Below, in pieces: positions 36,795 to 45,021 of a stretch of DNA of 64,000 nucleotides (its first letter is position 1; the number at the start of each line of letters is the position of its first letter). Position numbers and translations under genes: made by a program. Origin of the DNA: Georgenia daeguensis (GTDB lineage Bacteria > Actinomycetota > Actinomycetes > Actinomycetales > Actinomycetaceae). The notes beneath the pieces were generated by a model. The model did no database searches. It saw nothing but the letters and a program-made list of their open reading frames with translations, and was not told the DNA's origin. The DNA lies in the NCBI RefSeq assembly GCF_039537705.1, contig NZ_BAABBA010000006.1:62001-126000 (forward strand), read 5' to 3'.

Positions 36795-36810
36795 CTGTAC
36801 ATATGTTCGA
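36795..36810 (+). promoter_or_regulatory. Degenerate LexA (SOS) box candidate
   Basis: CTGTAC-ATAT-GTTCGA matches the actinobacterial LexA consensus TCGAAC-N4-GTTCGA perfectly in the right half and 3 of 6 in the left half. It overlaps the ATG of the DUF222-HNH gene (36803). SOS boxes are known in front of several mycobacterial 13E12-family genes. The weak left half keeps this tentative. Confidence 0.35.
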
Positions 36811-38947
36811 TGAAGCAGGGTCCAGGGGGTTGCGACCACGGCCACGTGGGGCGACAGCGCACGCCGACCTCGTGTGGGCCCCCGCCCCGGAGCTTCCTCG
36901 CTGCGGGACTGCGTCCGCCCGTGTTTCGGGAAAGCCAGCGGCGTCGCCACCTCCGGGAGAGAAACCGCCGATGCCGATCGCCCTGGTGTCGCCACCACCC
37001 GGTGCGGAGCCGTGGCGGCGTTCGACCTCGGCCAGCAACCGCCGGAGACGTGGCCGCGACGCGCATGGCGCAGCTTCGCCGTCCGCGCCTGCGGACCGAG
37101 GGCGGCGCAGGACTCGCTCGCGACCGCGGCCCGCCACACGCCTGTCGCGACCGCGACCTCCCGAGGACCTCCGGCAGGAGGAGGGACTGCTCGAGTGGAT
37201 GATCGAGGGCGCCGTGGACACCCTCATGGAACACCTCGACGAGGAACGCCGGGAGAATTACTCGGCTGGGTCGGCGGAAGGGCCGAGCCGTCACAGCCCA
37301 GACGCAGCGAGCGTCCCTGACTCCTCGCTCACCGCGGCCGAGGTTCGTGGGCTTCTCGACATCTCGGCCTCCCTGGAGGGACTGGAGCTCGCGCAGTCCT
37401 TGGCGCGGATCGACCTGGAGACCCTCGACCAGGGGGACGCCGTCGATGCCGTCGCGGCGTGGTCCCGGGTCGCGTCGTGGGCAGCCTCTCGGCGCGGTGC
37501 GGCCGCCGCTGTCCTCGAGCAGGGCCTGATCGCGTCGTACGGCGTCATCGGCAGGTCGCCCGCGTCGCGGACGGGATCGTCCCTGCCCCACGCGTCGACC
37601 GAGCTTGCGATGCGCCTGGGTACCACCCGGCACGCCGCAGGGACGATCGTGCGCACCGGCGTTCTCCTCTCCGGTCCGCTGGCGGCCACGAACGACGCTC
37701 TGGAGCGGGGCGCTATCGACCCGACCAAGGCGAACATCATCGCCAGCGCCCTCGAGAGCAAGCCGCTGCCTGTGACCCTGGCGGTCGAGGACCTCGTCCT
37801 GCCCCGCGCGCCCGGCCGTACGCCCAGCCAGCTCACGAAGGACGTCGAGCAGGCGCTGATCGAGGTGGACCCGCAGGGCGCGACGGAGCGCCATCAGTCC
37901 GCACGCAGCAAGCGACGCGTCACGCATACCAGGACGCTGCCGGACGGAATGGCCTCGTTCCTCGCCGTGCTTCCCGCCGCGGATGCGATCGCGGTCGATC
38001 TCGCCCTCGACGGCGCTGCCCGCACCGCACGAGCGGCCGGCGACGAACGGACCATCGACCAGCTGCGCGCCGACGTTCTCGCCGGCATCGGGATCGACGC
38101 ACTACGGCTCGGCTGGATCGGCCCGCTGCCGCCGGAGCAGCTTCCCATCGATCGTCTCTCCGGAAACCGTTCCGAGGCCGACGGCGCACCGAAATTGCCG
38201 CCGAAACCTGGACCGGCGCCAGCTCCAGCACCGGCACCAGCACCAGCACCGGCACCGGCACCGGCACCGGAATCTGCGCCGGATCCGGCAGCACCTCCGA
38301 CGGCCTCATCCGATCCGCCGCCGCGCAGCGGCTGGCGCATCGGATCCGTCGGCGGCGCGCCCGTCCAGATCAACGTCAGCGTCCCCCTCACCACGCTGCT
38401 CGGCGGCGGGGAACCGGGCACCCTGCAGGGGTACGGCCCGATAGATCCGGCGACGGCACGAGCTCTCGCCCTCGGAGGCACCTGGCGCCGGCTCGTGACC
38501 GAGCCCCTCAGCGGCACCGTCCTCGACGTCGGCCGCTCGAAGTACCGGCCACCGGCCGACCTCGCACGGATCATCCGTGAACGGGACCGCACCTGCGTCC
38601 GCCCCGGCTGCTCCACGCGATCCTCGGGCTGCGAGCTCGACCACATCATCCCGGCCAGCCAGGGCGGCCCCACCTCCGCGGCCAACAACGCCTCCATGTG
38701 CACCTTCGACCACAGGCACAAGACGCTCGGCGACTTCCGCGTCCTGCGGAACCCCGACGGGACGTTCGACTGGACCTCCCGCTCGGGCCACCAGTACCGG
38801 CGGGAGCTCGACGGCGGCATCACCTACCTGGGACGCGTCGACGTCGCCGCCGCGCACTTCGTGCCCGAGGCACTGCGGCCGCCGCGCACGCCAGACCCGT
38901 GGACCCCACGTGCCCCTCGGGACGACGACGAGCCGCCGCCATTCTGA
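36803..38947 (+). CDS. 13E12-repeat-type DUF222 and HNH endonuclease domain protein
   Basis: The 714-residue product has a helical DUF222 region (about 170-410, with LGTTRHAAGTIVR and RGAIDPTKANIIASAL). A Pro-Ala linker (PAPAPAP, about 470-490) follows, then a C-terminal HNH nuclease domain: RDRTCVRPGCSTRSSGCELDH with zinc-type cysteines, then HIIPASQGGPTSAANN and CTFDHRHKTLGDF. Relatives are the multicopy REP13E12 proteins of mycobacteria, whose function is unsettled. The MFDE start is family-like. Residues about 7-125, though, are a Pro/Arg/Ser-rich stretch unlike DUF222 proteins, and the helical part only begins near EEGLLEWMIEGA. An insertion after the start, or a real start near ATG 37199, is possible. 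Confidence 0.8.
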   Translation: MFDEAGSRGLRPRPRGATAHADLVWAPAPELPRCGTASARVSGKPAASPPPGEKPPMPIALVSPPPGAEPWRRSTSASNRRRRGRDAHGAASPSAPADRGRRRTRSRPRPATRLSRPRPPEDLRQEEGLLEWMIEGAVDTLMEHLDEERRENYSAGSAEGPSRHSPDAASVPDSSLTAAEVRGLLDISASLEGLELAQSLARIDLETLDQGDAVDAVAAWSRVASWAASRRGAAAAVLEQGLIASYGVIGRSPASRTGSSLPHASTELAMRLGTTRHAAGTIVRTGVLLSGPLAATNDALERGAIDPTKANIIASALESKPLPVTLAVEDLVLPRAPGRTPSQLTKDVEQALIEVDPQGATERHQSARSKRRVTHTRTLPDGMASFLAVLPAADAIAVDLALDGAARTARAAGDERTIDQLRADVLAGIGIDALRLGWIGPLPPEQLPIDRLSGNRSEADGAPKLPPKPGPAPAPAPAPAPAPAPAPAPESAPDPAAPPTASSDPPPRSGWRIGSVGGAPVQINVSVPLTTLLGGGEPGTLQGYGPIDPATARALALGGTWRRLVTEPLSGTVLDVGRSKYRPPADLARIIRERDRTCVRPGCSTRSSGCELDHIIPASQGGPTSAANNASMCTFDHRHKTLGDFRVLRNPDGTFDWTSRSGHQYRRELDGGITYLGRVDVAAAHFVPEALRPPRTPDPWTPRAPRDDDEPPPF

Positions 38948-39020
38948 GTCGCGAGTCCCTCGGTCCGAGTCTGTGAGCTGTGCTCGTCCGACGGGAGGTC
39001 CGGGCGCCGCCGTTAGGGTG

Positions 39021-39995
39021 ATGCGGGTGAGCAAGCTGCCTTCCCAGGTCTCCGAGACGTTCGATCCCCAGGTGTGGCGAGAGGTCGAAGGCTTCGACTT
39101 CACCGACCTCACCTACCACCGCGGTGTCGACCGGAGCGGTGACGTCGAACGCGACCTTCCCGTCGTGCGCATCGCCTTCGACCGGCCCGAGGTCCGCAAC
39201 GCCTTCCGCCCTCACACCGTCGACGAGCTGTACCGCGCGCTCGACCACGCCCGCATGACCTCCGACGTCGCGGCCATCATCCTCACCGGCAACGGGCCGA
39301 GCCCCAAGGACGGCGGCTGGGCCTTCTGCTCGGGCGGGGACCAGCGGATCCGTGGACGTGACGGCTACCGCTACGAGACCGAGGGCGCGGACGACCAGGC
39401 TCCGGTCGAGCAGCGCCGCGAGCAGATCGACCCGGCCCGCGCCGGGCGCCTCCACATCCTCGAGGTCCAGCGCCTCATCCGGACCATGCCGAAGGTGGTC
39501 ATCGCCGCGATCCCGGGCTGGGCGGCGGGCGGGGGCCACAGCCTCAACGTCGTGTGCGACCTGTCGATCGCCTCGCGCCAGCACGCCCGCTTCATGCAGA
39601 CCGACGCGAACGTCGGCTCGTTCGACGCCGGGTACGGTTCCGCACTCCTCGCCCGGCAGGTCGGTGACAAGCGGGCCCGGGAGATCTTCTTCCTCGCGCG
39701 CGAGTACGACGCGGAGACCGCCGAGCGCTGGGGCGTGGTCAACGAGGTCGCCGACCACGACCAGCTCGAACCGCTCGCGCTCAAGTACGCCCGGATCGTC
39801 GCCACCAAGTCGCCGCAGGCGATCCGCATGCTCAAGTTCGGGTTCAACCTCGCCGACGACGGCATGGCCGGGCAGCAGGTGTTCGCGGGCGAGGCGACGC
39901 GGCTGGCCTACATGACGGACGAGGCGGTCGAGGGCCGGGACGCGTTCATCGAACGTCGGGACCCCGACTGGTCCGGCTTCCCCTACTACTACTGA
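39021..39995 (+). CDS. menB: 1,4-Dihydroxy-2-naphthoyl-CoA synthase
   Basis: A crotonase-fold enzyme of about 324 residues that cyclises o-succinylbenzoyl-CoA to DHNA-CoA. It shows RPEVRNAFRPHTVDELYRAL, the oxyanion-hole segments AFCSGGDQRIRG and IPGWAAGGGHSLNVVCDLSI, the long MenB-specific loop, and DANVGSFDAGYGSALLARQVG with the catalytic aspartate. The C-terminus ends in GFPYYY. ATG 39021 is used. GTG 39027 is equally likely, since TAGGGT (39014-39019) stands 7 nt before it in leaderless spacing. Confidence 0.96.
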   Translation: MRVSKLPSQVSETFDPQVWREVEGFDFTDLTYHRGVDRSGDVERDLPVVRIAFDRPEVRNAFRPHTVDELYRALDHARMTSDVAAIILTGNGPSPKDGGWAFCSGGDQRIRGRDGYRYETEGADDQAPVEQRREQIDPARAGRLHILEVQRLIRTMPKVVIAAIPGWAAGGGHSLNVVCDLSIASRQHARFMQTDANVGSFDAGYGSALLARQVGDKRAREIFFLAREYDAETAERWGVVNEVADHDQLEPLALKYARIVATKSPQAIRMLKFGFNLADDGMAGQQVFAGEATRLAYMTDEAVEGRDAFIERRDPDWSGFPYYY

Positions 39996-40017
39996 CGGCC
40001 CGTCAGCAGGTGGTCAC

Positions 40018-41193
40018 CTAGCCGACGGTGACCGAACCGCCGCTCGTCGGCACCAGCTCGATCCACGTCGAGCCCGGTGCCAGCTGGACCGGCTTCCCGT
40101 CCTTGCCCGTGAGCACGAGCGGCTTGAGGTCACCGGCCTTGGACCATGTCGCCTCGACGACGTGTCCGCCGGTGGCCACCTGGGCCGCCCCGGCGCCGGA
40201 GAGGATCGTCTCCGGCACCCGGTTGCCGGCGACGTCGCGAGCCTCCGTGATCACCACCTCCACCCGCAGGACGACGACATTGGTCGCGACGATCGGATCG
40301 CCGTCCGCAGCGTGCTGGGTGGCTCCCGCCTCGTCCCGCAGCCACACCCCGGGTCCCCAGCCGCGACCGGCGTCGCCGTCCGCCTGCCAGGTCCAGCCCG
40401 GGTTGGTGCTCGGGAACCGGATGTCGATCCCGGCCGCGGGCCGCCCGCCGACGACGGCGGAAGCGGAGGCGGAGTCGGCGGCGTAGGCGAACTGCTGCGC
40501 GGGCGGCTTCTTGTGGGAACCGTCGGCCTGGGCGAGGAGCTCCGCGCCGTCGCCGTAGAGGTTGTGCGGGGCACGGCGGGTGGAGACGCGGTAGAAGCCC
40601 GCGTGGCCGCCGTCCTCCGTCAGGATCTGAAGCCCCGCGTCACGTGCCTTCTGGATGTACGGCTGCACTCCGCCGGAGAACGCGAGCAGTCCGCCCAGCG
40701 GACCGGAGATCGCCGCATCCATCGGTCGGATGGATCGGACGGGCCCGAGCGCCTCGGGCACGGTCGAGTGGTACGCCGCGTTGAAACGCGTGATGCCTCC
40801 CTCGACCATCTCCTCCCACACGATGTCGGCGTCCTCCAGCCCGGACTGCGGGCGGGCGGGGGCGGAGTTCTCGATCTTGACGGACAGGGCCGGCCGGTCC
40901 GCGCCGTCACTCTCGACGACAACACCCGTGAGCGGCCAGAGCTCGGGCTCGGGAGTCGGGCTGGGGGCGGGGGTGGTGGGCGACGGCGTGGGCTTCGCCA
41001 CGGGCGCACCGGGCGCGGAACCGACCGTCGGGGTGCTGCACGCCCCGAGCGCGAGGGCGAGGACGGCGAGGGCGGCCGCCGGGAGAGCACGCCGACGCGC
41101 GACGGTTGCGCCGCCGCGGACGTCTTCGCGTACGCAGGACACGCGGTCGTCGGCCGGGTCAGCAGGTCCGTTCCCGCGAGCTCTCGAGCGCAT
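40018..41193 (-). CDS. DUF3048 (YerB-like) lipoprotein
   Basis: The product has a hydrophobic signal segment ending in the lipobox LALGAC, followed by a Pro/Thr/Ser linker (PTPSPTTPAPSPTPEPE). The DUF3048 domain has PLTGVVVESDGADRPALSVK, GLEDADIVWEEMVEGGITRF, GPVRSIRPMDA and GGHAGFYRV. It should be anchored outside the cell membrane. The biochemical function of the family is not known. ATG 41193 gives 391 residues with a long n-region. GTG 41142 would give a more ordinary signal peptide of about 35 residues. It diverges from menE across 60 bp and converges on menB. Confidence 0.85.
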   Translation of the reverse strand: MRSRARGNGPADPADDRVSCVREDVRGGATVARRRALPAAALAVLALALGACSTPTVGSAPGAPVAKPTPSPTTPAPSPTPEPELWPLTGVVVESDGADRPALSVKIENSAPARPQSGLEDADIVWEEMVEGGITRFNAAYHSTVPEALGPVRSIRPMDAAISGPLGGLLAFSGGVQPYIQKARDAGLQILTEDGGHAGFYRVSTRRAPHNLYGDGAELLAQADGSHKKPPAQQFAYAADSASASAVVGGRPAAGIDIRFPSTNPGWTWQADGDAGRGWGPGVWLRDEAGATQHAADGDPIVATNVVVLRVEVVITEARDVAGNRVPETILSGAGAAQVATGGHVVEATWSKAGDLKPLVLTGKDGKPVQLAPGSTWIELVPTSGGSVTVG

Positions 41194-41253
41194 CTCGTCC
41201 CACCGCTCCGCCTGATGATCCGCACACTGTAATCCCCGATCTACGCTGGATCG

Positions 41254-42852
41254 GTGACCTACGACCCGGTGGCGCCATCGCCCTTCCCGACGCCGCCGGA
41301 AAACGCCCGTCAGTTCCTCCCCATCACCGGCGGAACCCGCCCCGGCCCGGTCCTCGCTCTCCTCGACGCCCTCCGGGCGCGCCTGGACACGGGCACGACG
41401 GCGGAGCCCGGCGGCAGCGAGAGGCACCCGCCGGGCAACCCCAGCGAGGAGGCCGACCGCCCCGTAGTCGTCCCGCACGCCGACGGGGACGGCGCCGACC
41501 GCCCCGTGCTCGTCCCGCACGCCGAGGGGGACGACGGCGCCGCGGTCGTCGAGGTGCTCCGCTCCAGGCTGCGCCGCGACGTTCCGCCCGGCACCGCTGT
41601 CGTCCTCCAGACGTCGGGCTCGACCACCGGGACGGGGCATCTGGTCGCCCTCACCGGCGAGTCGCTGGTCGCGTCGGCGCGTGCGACCGAGGAGCGGCTC
41701 GCGGGCCCGGGTCAATGGCTGCTCGCCGTGCCGGCGCACCACGTCGCCGGCCTGCAGGTCCTCGTCCGTTCCGTCGTCGCCGGGACGACGCCGGTGGTGC
41801 TCGACACGACGGACGGCTTCGACCCTCGGGAGCTCGCGTCCGCCGTCGCGGGCATGCGGCCGGACGTGCCTGGCTACCTCTCCCTCGTCCCGACGCAGCT
41901 GGTCCGGGTCCTCGAGGCGGGCGAGGATGCCGTCGCCCCGCTGCGGCGGCTCGCCGCGATCCTCGTGGGCGGGGCCGCGACGGCGCCGCGTGCGCTCGTC
42001 GAGGCGCGCACGGCGGGGCTGTGCGTGGTGACCACCTACGGGATGACCGAGACGGGGGGCGGCTGTGTCTACGACGGCCTGCCGCTGCCGGGCGTGCGGC
42101 TCCGCCTCGTCGGTGAGGACGACCGCGTCGAGATCGCCGGGCCGGTGCTGGCCTCGGGCTACCTCGACGACCCCGCCGCCGACGCCGACGCCTTCCACGA
42201 CGACGACGGCGTGCGGTGGCTGCGCACCTTCGACCGGGGCGCGCTGGTCCCCCGCCCCGGCGGCGCACGAGGCACCGATCCTGGGGACGCCGTCGTTGCT
42301 GACCCCGGCCACGGCCCCGCGACCGAGCTCCTCGACGATGTCGCCGGGTCCTCGCGCCTGCGCGTGCTGGGGCGCGTCGACGATCTCATCAACACCGGCG
42401 GCATCAAGGTCTCCCCCGGCTCGGTCGAGCGCGTGCTGACCGAGCACCCGGCGGTCGCCGAGGTCGCGGTGGTCGCCGTGCCGGACCCGGAGTGGGGTGA
42501 GCTGGTGACCGCCGTCGTCGTCCCCGCACCCGGCCTCGACGTGCCGCAGCTGCACGAGCTCCGTGCGCTGGTGTCGGCCCGGCTCGGCGGCGCCCATGCC
42601 CCGCGCGCGCTCGTGCTGCTGACCTCGCTGCCGCTGCGGGGACCGGGAAAGGTCGACCGTCGGGGCACCGCGCTCCGTGCCGCGGAGGCGCTCGGCGTGC
42701 CCGGTCCGGCCGGCGAACCACGCCCGGCCGGCGAACCACGCCCGGCCGGCGAACTCGGCCCGGCCCGCCAACCAGGCCGGGTCGGCGAACCTGAGGCGAG
42801 CGGCGGCGTCCTCCGCACCGAGCGGTACGACCGCACCGCCCCGATATCCTGA
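41254..42852 (+). CDS. menE: o-Succinylbenzoate-CoA ligase
   Basis: The 532-residue ANL-superfamily enzyme activates o-succinylbenzoate with ATP and CoA. The P-loop is VLQTSGSTTGTG. The motif TTYGMTETGGG, the hinge region RVLGRVDDLINTGGIKVSPG and the catalytic lysine in GPGKVDRRG follow in order. The protein is longer than usual because of an N-terminal insert with a duplicated segment (DRPVVVPHADGDG, DRPVLVPHAEGDD) and a repetitive C-terminal tail (GEPRPA units). The GTG follows TACGCT (41242-41247) by 6 nt, a leaderless layout. menA follows after 43 bp. Confidence 0.93.
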   Translation: MTYDPVAPSPFPTPPENARQFLPITGGTRPGPVLALLDALRARLDTGTTAEPGGSERHPPGNPSEEADRPVVVPHADGDGADRPVLVPHAEGDDGAAVVEVLRSRLRRDVPPGTAVVLQTSGSTTGTGHLVALTGESLVASARATEERLAGPGQWLLAVPAHHVAGLQVLVRSVVAGTTPVVLDTTDGFDPRELASAVAGMRPDVPGYLSLVPTQLVRVLEAGEDAVAPLRRLAAILVGGAATAPRALVEARTAGLCVVTTYGMTETGGGCVYDGLPLPGVRLRLVGEDDRVEIAGPVLASGYLDDPAADADAFHDDDGVRWLRTFDRGALVPRPGGARGTDPGDAVVADPGHGPATELLDDVAGSSRLRVLGRVDDLINTGGIKVSPGSVERVLTEHPAVAEVAVVAVPDPEWGELVTAVVVPAPGLDVPQLHELRALVSARLGGAHAPRALVLLTSLPLRGPGKVDRRGTALRAAEALGVPGPAGEPRPAGEPRPAGELGPARQPGRVGEPEASGGVLRTERYDRTAPIS

Positions 42853-42895
42853 ACCGTCCTTCCGCCGCCGCGCGGTCCCTTCTTCACGGAGCACC

Positions 42896-43765
42896 ATGGC
42901 CTCGTTGTCCGACTGGCTGGAAGGCGCGCGCGTGCGCACCCTGCCCGCCGCCGTCTCACCAGTCCTCATCGGCACCGGCGCCGCCGCCGGGCTGGGCCAG
43001 GCCTCCGTCCCTCGTGCGTTGCTTGCGGCGGGCGTCGCCCTCGCGCTCCAGGTAGGGGTCAACTACGCCAACGACTACTCCGACGGCGTCCGCGGCACCG
43101 ACGACGTCCGCACCGGACCGCCCCGGCTCACGGGTGGCGGCAAGGCGAGCCCCGGCGCGGTCAAGCGCGCGGCCCTGCTCAGCCTCGCCGTCGGCGCGGC
43201 ACTCGGGCTCGTGCTGGTCGCCGTGTCCGGCACGTGGTGGCTGCTCGCGCTCGGTGCCGTCGCGATGGTCGCGGCCTGGGGCTACACCGGCGGCAGCCAC
43301 CCGTACGGCTACCTCGGCCTCGGCGAGGTCGGCGTCTTCCTGTTCTTCGGCCTCATGGCGACGCTCGGGACCACCTGGACGCAGGCGCTGGAGCTGTCCT
43401 GGCCGGCCTGGGCGGGTGCTGCGGGCGTCGGGCTGATCGCCTGCGCCCTGCTCATGGTCAACAACATTCGCGACATCCCCACCGACTCCCAGGTCGGCAA
43501 GACGACGCTCGCGGTCCGGCTCGGGGAGCGCCGGGCGCGCCTGACCTACGTGGCGATGATCGCCCTGCCGCTGGTCCTCGCGGTCGCGTGCGCGCCGGTC
43601 GCTCCGTGGTCGCTGCTCACGCTGGTGCTCCTGCCGTGGGTCGTCCGGCTGGCCCGGCCCGTGCTCAGGGGCGCGAGCGGTCGCGACCTCATCGCGGTGC
43701 TGCGGAACACCGGACTGCTGGAGCTTGGCTACGGCATCCTGCTCGGCGTCGGGCTGGCGCTCTAA
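42896..43765 (+). CDS. menA: 1,4-Dihydroxy-2-naphthoate polyprenyltransferase
   Basis: The 289-residue UbiA-family integral membrane enzyme prenylates DHNA to demethylmenaquinone. The first Asp-rich motif is NYANDYSDGVRGTDD and the second is NNIRDIPTDSQVGK. About eight hydrophobic helices are evident. ATG 42896 is preceded by ACGGAGCACC. Its stop codon overlaps that of the convergent DUF4229 gene. Confidence 0.96.
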   Translation: MASLSDWLEGARVRTLPAAVSPVLIGTGAAAGLGQASVPRALLAAGVALALQVGVNYANDYSDGVRGTDDVRTGPPRLTGGGKASPGAVKRAALLSLAVGAALGLVLVAVSGTWWLLALGAVAMVAAWGYTGGSHPYGYLGLGEVGVFLFFGLMATLGTTWTQALELSWPAWAGAAGVGLIACALLMVNNIRDIPTDSQVGKTTLAVRLGERRARLTYVAMIALPLVLAVACAPVAPWSLLTLVLLPWVVRLARPVLRGASGRDLIAVLRNTGLLELGYGILLGVGLAL

Positions 43766-44193
43766 CGGTCCTCGCTCGGGCGCCGCTCGGAGCTGCCGGC
43801 GCCGTCGGCGGGGCGGTCTGGCCCGGCGCCCGCCGGCCCGGTCTCCGCGCTCTCCTCGCCGACCGCCTCCCCCGGGACGACGGCGGACCCGCCGGGCCGG
43901 ACGTCGTCGCCGGCGGAGCCGGGCGCATGCGCGTCGACGACGGCGTCCTCGTAGGCGGCGTCCTCCTGGGCCTTCGGCGAGAACGTGGGGCGCTCCTCGC
44001 GCAGCGGGTCGTACTGGGCGAGGACGGAAGCGGCGTCCTCGCGCTGGCGGCCGAACAGGACGAAGGACAGAAGAGCGCCGACGACCACCGCGGCGATCCA
44101 GAGGATCCAGGACCGCAGGCCGAGCAGGTAGAGCACGCCCGCGGCGGCGACCACGAGGCCCAGCCGGAGCATGGTGTAGACAAGCAGGCGCAT
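43762..44193 (-). CDS. DUF4229-like small membrane protein
   Basis: The 143-residue protein has two N-terminal membrane helices (about 4-26 and 28-48) and a hydrophilic, acidic C-terminal half. FGRQREDAASVLAQYDPLREERP lies just after the second helix, and only that part looks structured. This resembles the DUF4229 family of actinobacteria, which often sits near menA; its function is unknown. Its TAG and the menA TAA share bases in a tail-to-tail overlap of 4 nt. Confidence 0.75.
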   Translation of the reverse strand: MRLLVYTMLRLGLVVAAAGVLYLLGLRSWILWIAAVVVGALLSFVLFGRQREDAASVLAQYDPLREERPTFSPKAQEDAAYEDAVVDAHAPGSAGDDVRPGGSAVVPGEAVGEESAETGPAGAGPDRPADGAGSSERRPSEDR

Positions 44194-44294
44194 CCCCCCA
44201 GCGTAAGCGGCGGCCCCGGGAGCTCCGACCCGTGGTGTCCAGAGAGTGAGCGCTGGGCGCCACGCGCGTGCGCCGCTCCGCCTACCCTGGGAAG

Positions 44295-44882
44295 ATGCCT
44301 CGCATCCTGCCCGTCGTGCTGCTCATCGCCCTGGTCGTCTACGCGCTCATCGACTGCGTGCGGACGCCGGACGACGAGATGCCCGTGGGGATCCCGAAGG
44401 TCCTGTGGGTCATCCTCATCATCCTCTTCCCCGGCATCGCGGCGCTGGCCTGGATCGTGGTCAGCCGGGTCGCACGTGCGAACGCCGCGAGGTCCGGTTC
44501 GGCCCGACCGGGCCTGTGGAGCTCCCCGACCCCGCCGCGTCCCGTCCGCAGGAGCGGCCCCGTGGCCCCCGACGACGACCCCGAGTTCCTGGCGCGCCTC
44601 GAGGCGGAGCGGCGCCGGGCCGAGCGGGAGCGGCGCCGGCGCTCAGGTCAGCCGAGCGCCGACGAGGACGCCGACGGCGACGCCTCCCCGCGCGACGACG
44701 GCCCCGGCACGACGTTGCCCTCCCCGCCGGGCCCGGGGACGACGGCGCCCGGCACCTCGCCCGAGGGCTCGACGGCCGCGCGGCCCGCCGACGGCGAGCC
44801 CGAGGGCGGGACGCCGCGCAGTCCGGACGAGGGCACGTCGGAGGACGGCACGTCGCCGTCACCGGGGGCGTCCCAGGGCTGA
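44295..44882 (+). CDS. PLDc_N domain membrane protein
   Basis: The 195-residue protein begins with the PLDc_N-type pair of membrane helices: ILPVVLLIALVVYALIDCV, then GIPKVLWVILIILFPGIAAL. A Pro/Asp/Gly-rich cytoplasmic tail with a charged helix (FLARLEAERRRAERERRRR) follows. The domain name comes from phospholipase D precursors, but no catalytic domain is present and such small proteins have no assigned role. TACCCT at 44283-44288 lies 6 nt before ATG 44295, so the longer start at 44268 is not used. Confidence 0.78.
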   Translation: MPRILPVVLLIALVVYALIDCVRTPDDEMPVGIPKVLWVILIILFPGIAALAWIVVSRVARANAARSGSARPGLWSSPTPPRPVRRSGPVAPDDDPEFLARLEAERRRAERERRRRSGQPSADEDADGDASPRDDGPGTTLPSPPGPGTTAPGTSPEGSTAARPADGEPEGGTPRSPDEGTSEDGTSPSPGASQG

Positions 44883-44909
44883 GGGGAATCAGCCCGGTCA
44901 GTCGATCCC

Positions 44910-45021
44910 GCTGCAGGCGTACGGCTCAGCCGATGCGGCTGCAGGCGTACGGCTCAGCCGATGCGGCTGCAGGCGTACGGCTCAGCCGATGCCGCTGTAG
45001 GCGTGCAGGCTGTTGAAGAGC
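44910..45021. repeat. 28-bp tandem repeat made from the ccsB 3' end
   Basis: Units of exactly 28 bp (GCTGCAGGCGTACGGCTCAG plus CCGATGCG) start at 44910, 44938, 44966 and 44994. The last copy, with a few changes, is the end of the ccsB coding sequence and includes its stop. A further decayed copy is visible at 44899. Each extra copy carries the minus-strand TGA. Confidence 0.93.

Noticed and set aside
39996..40017. Terminator between menB and the DUF3048 gene
   Set aside because: CTGACGG-C-CCGTCAG is self-complementary but its loop is too tight and the stem too short to call with confidence.
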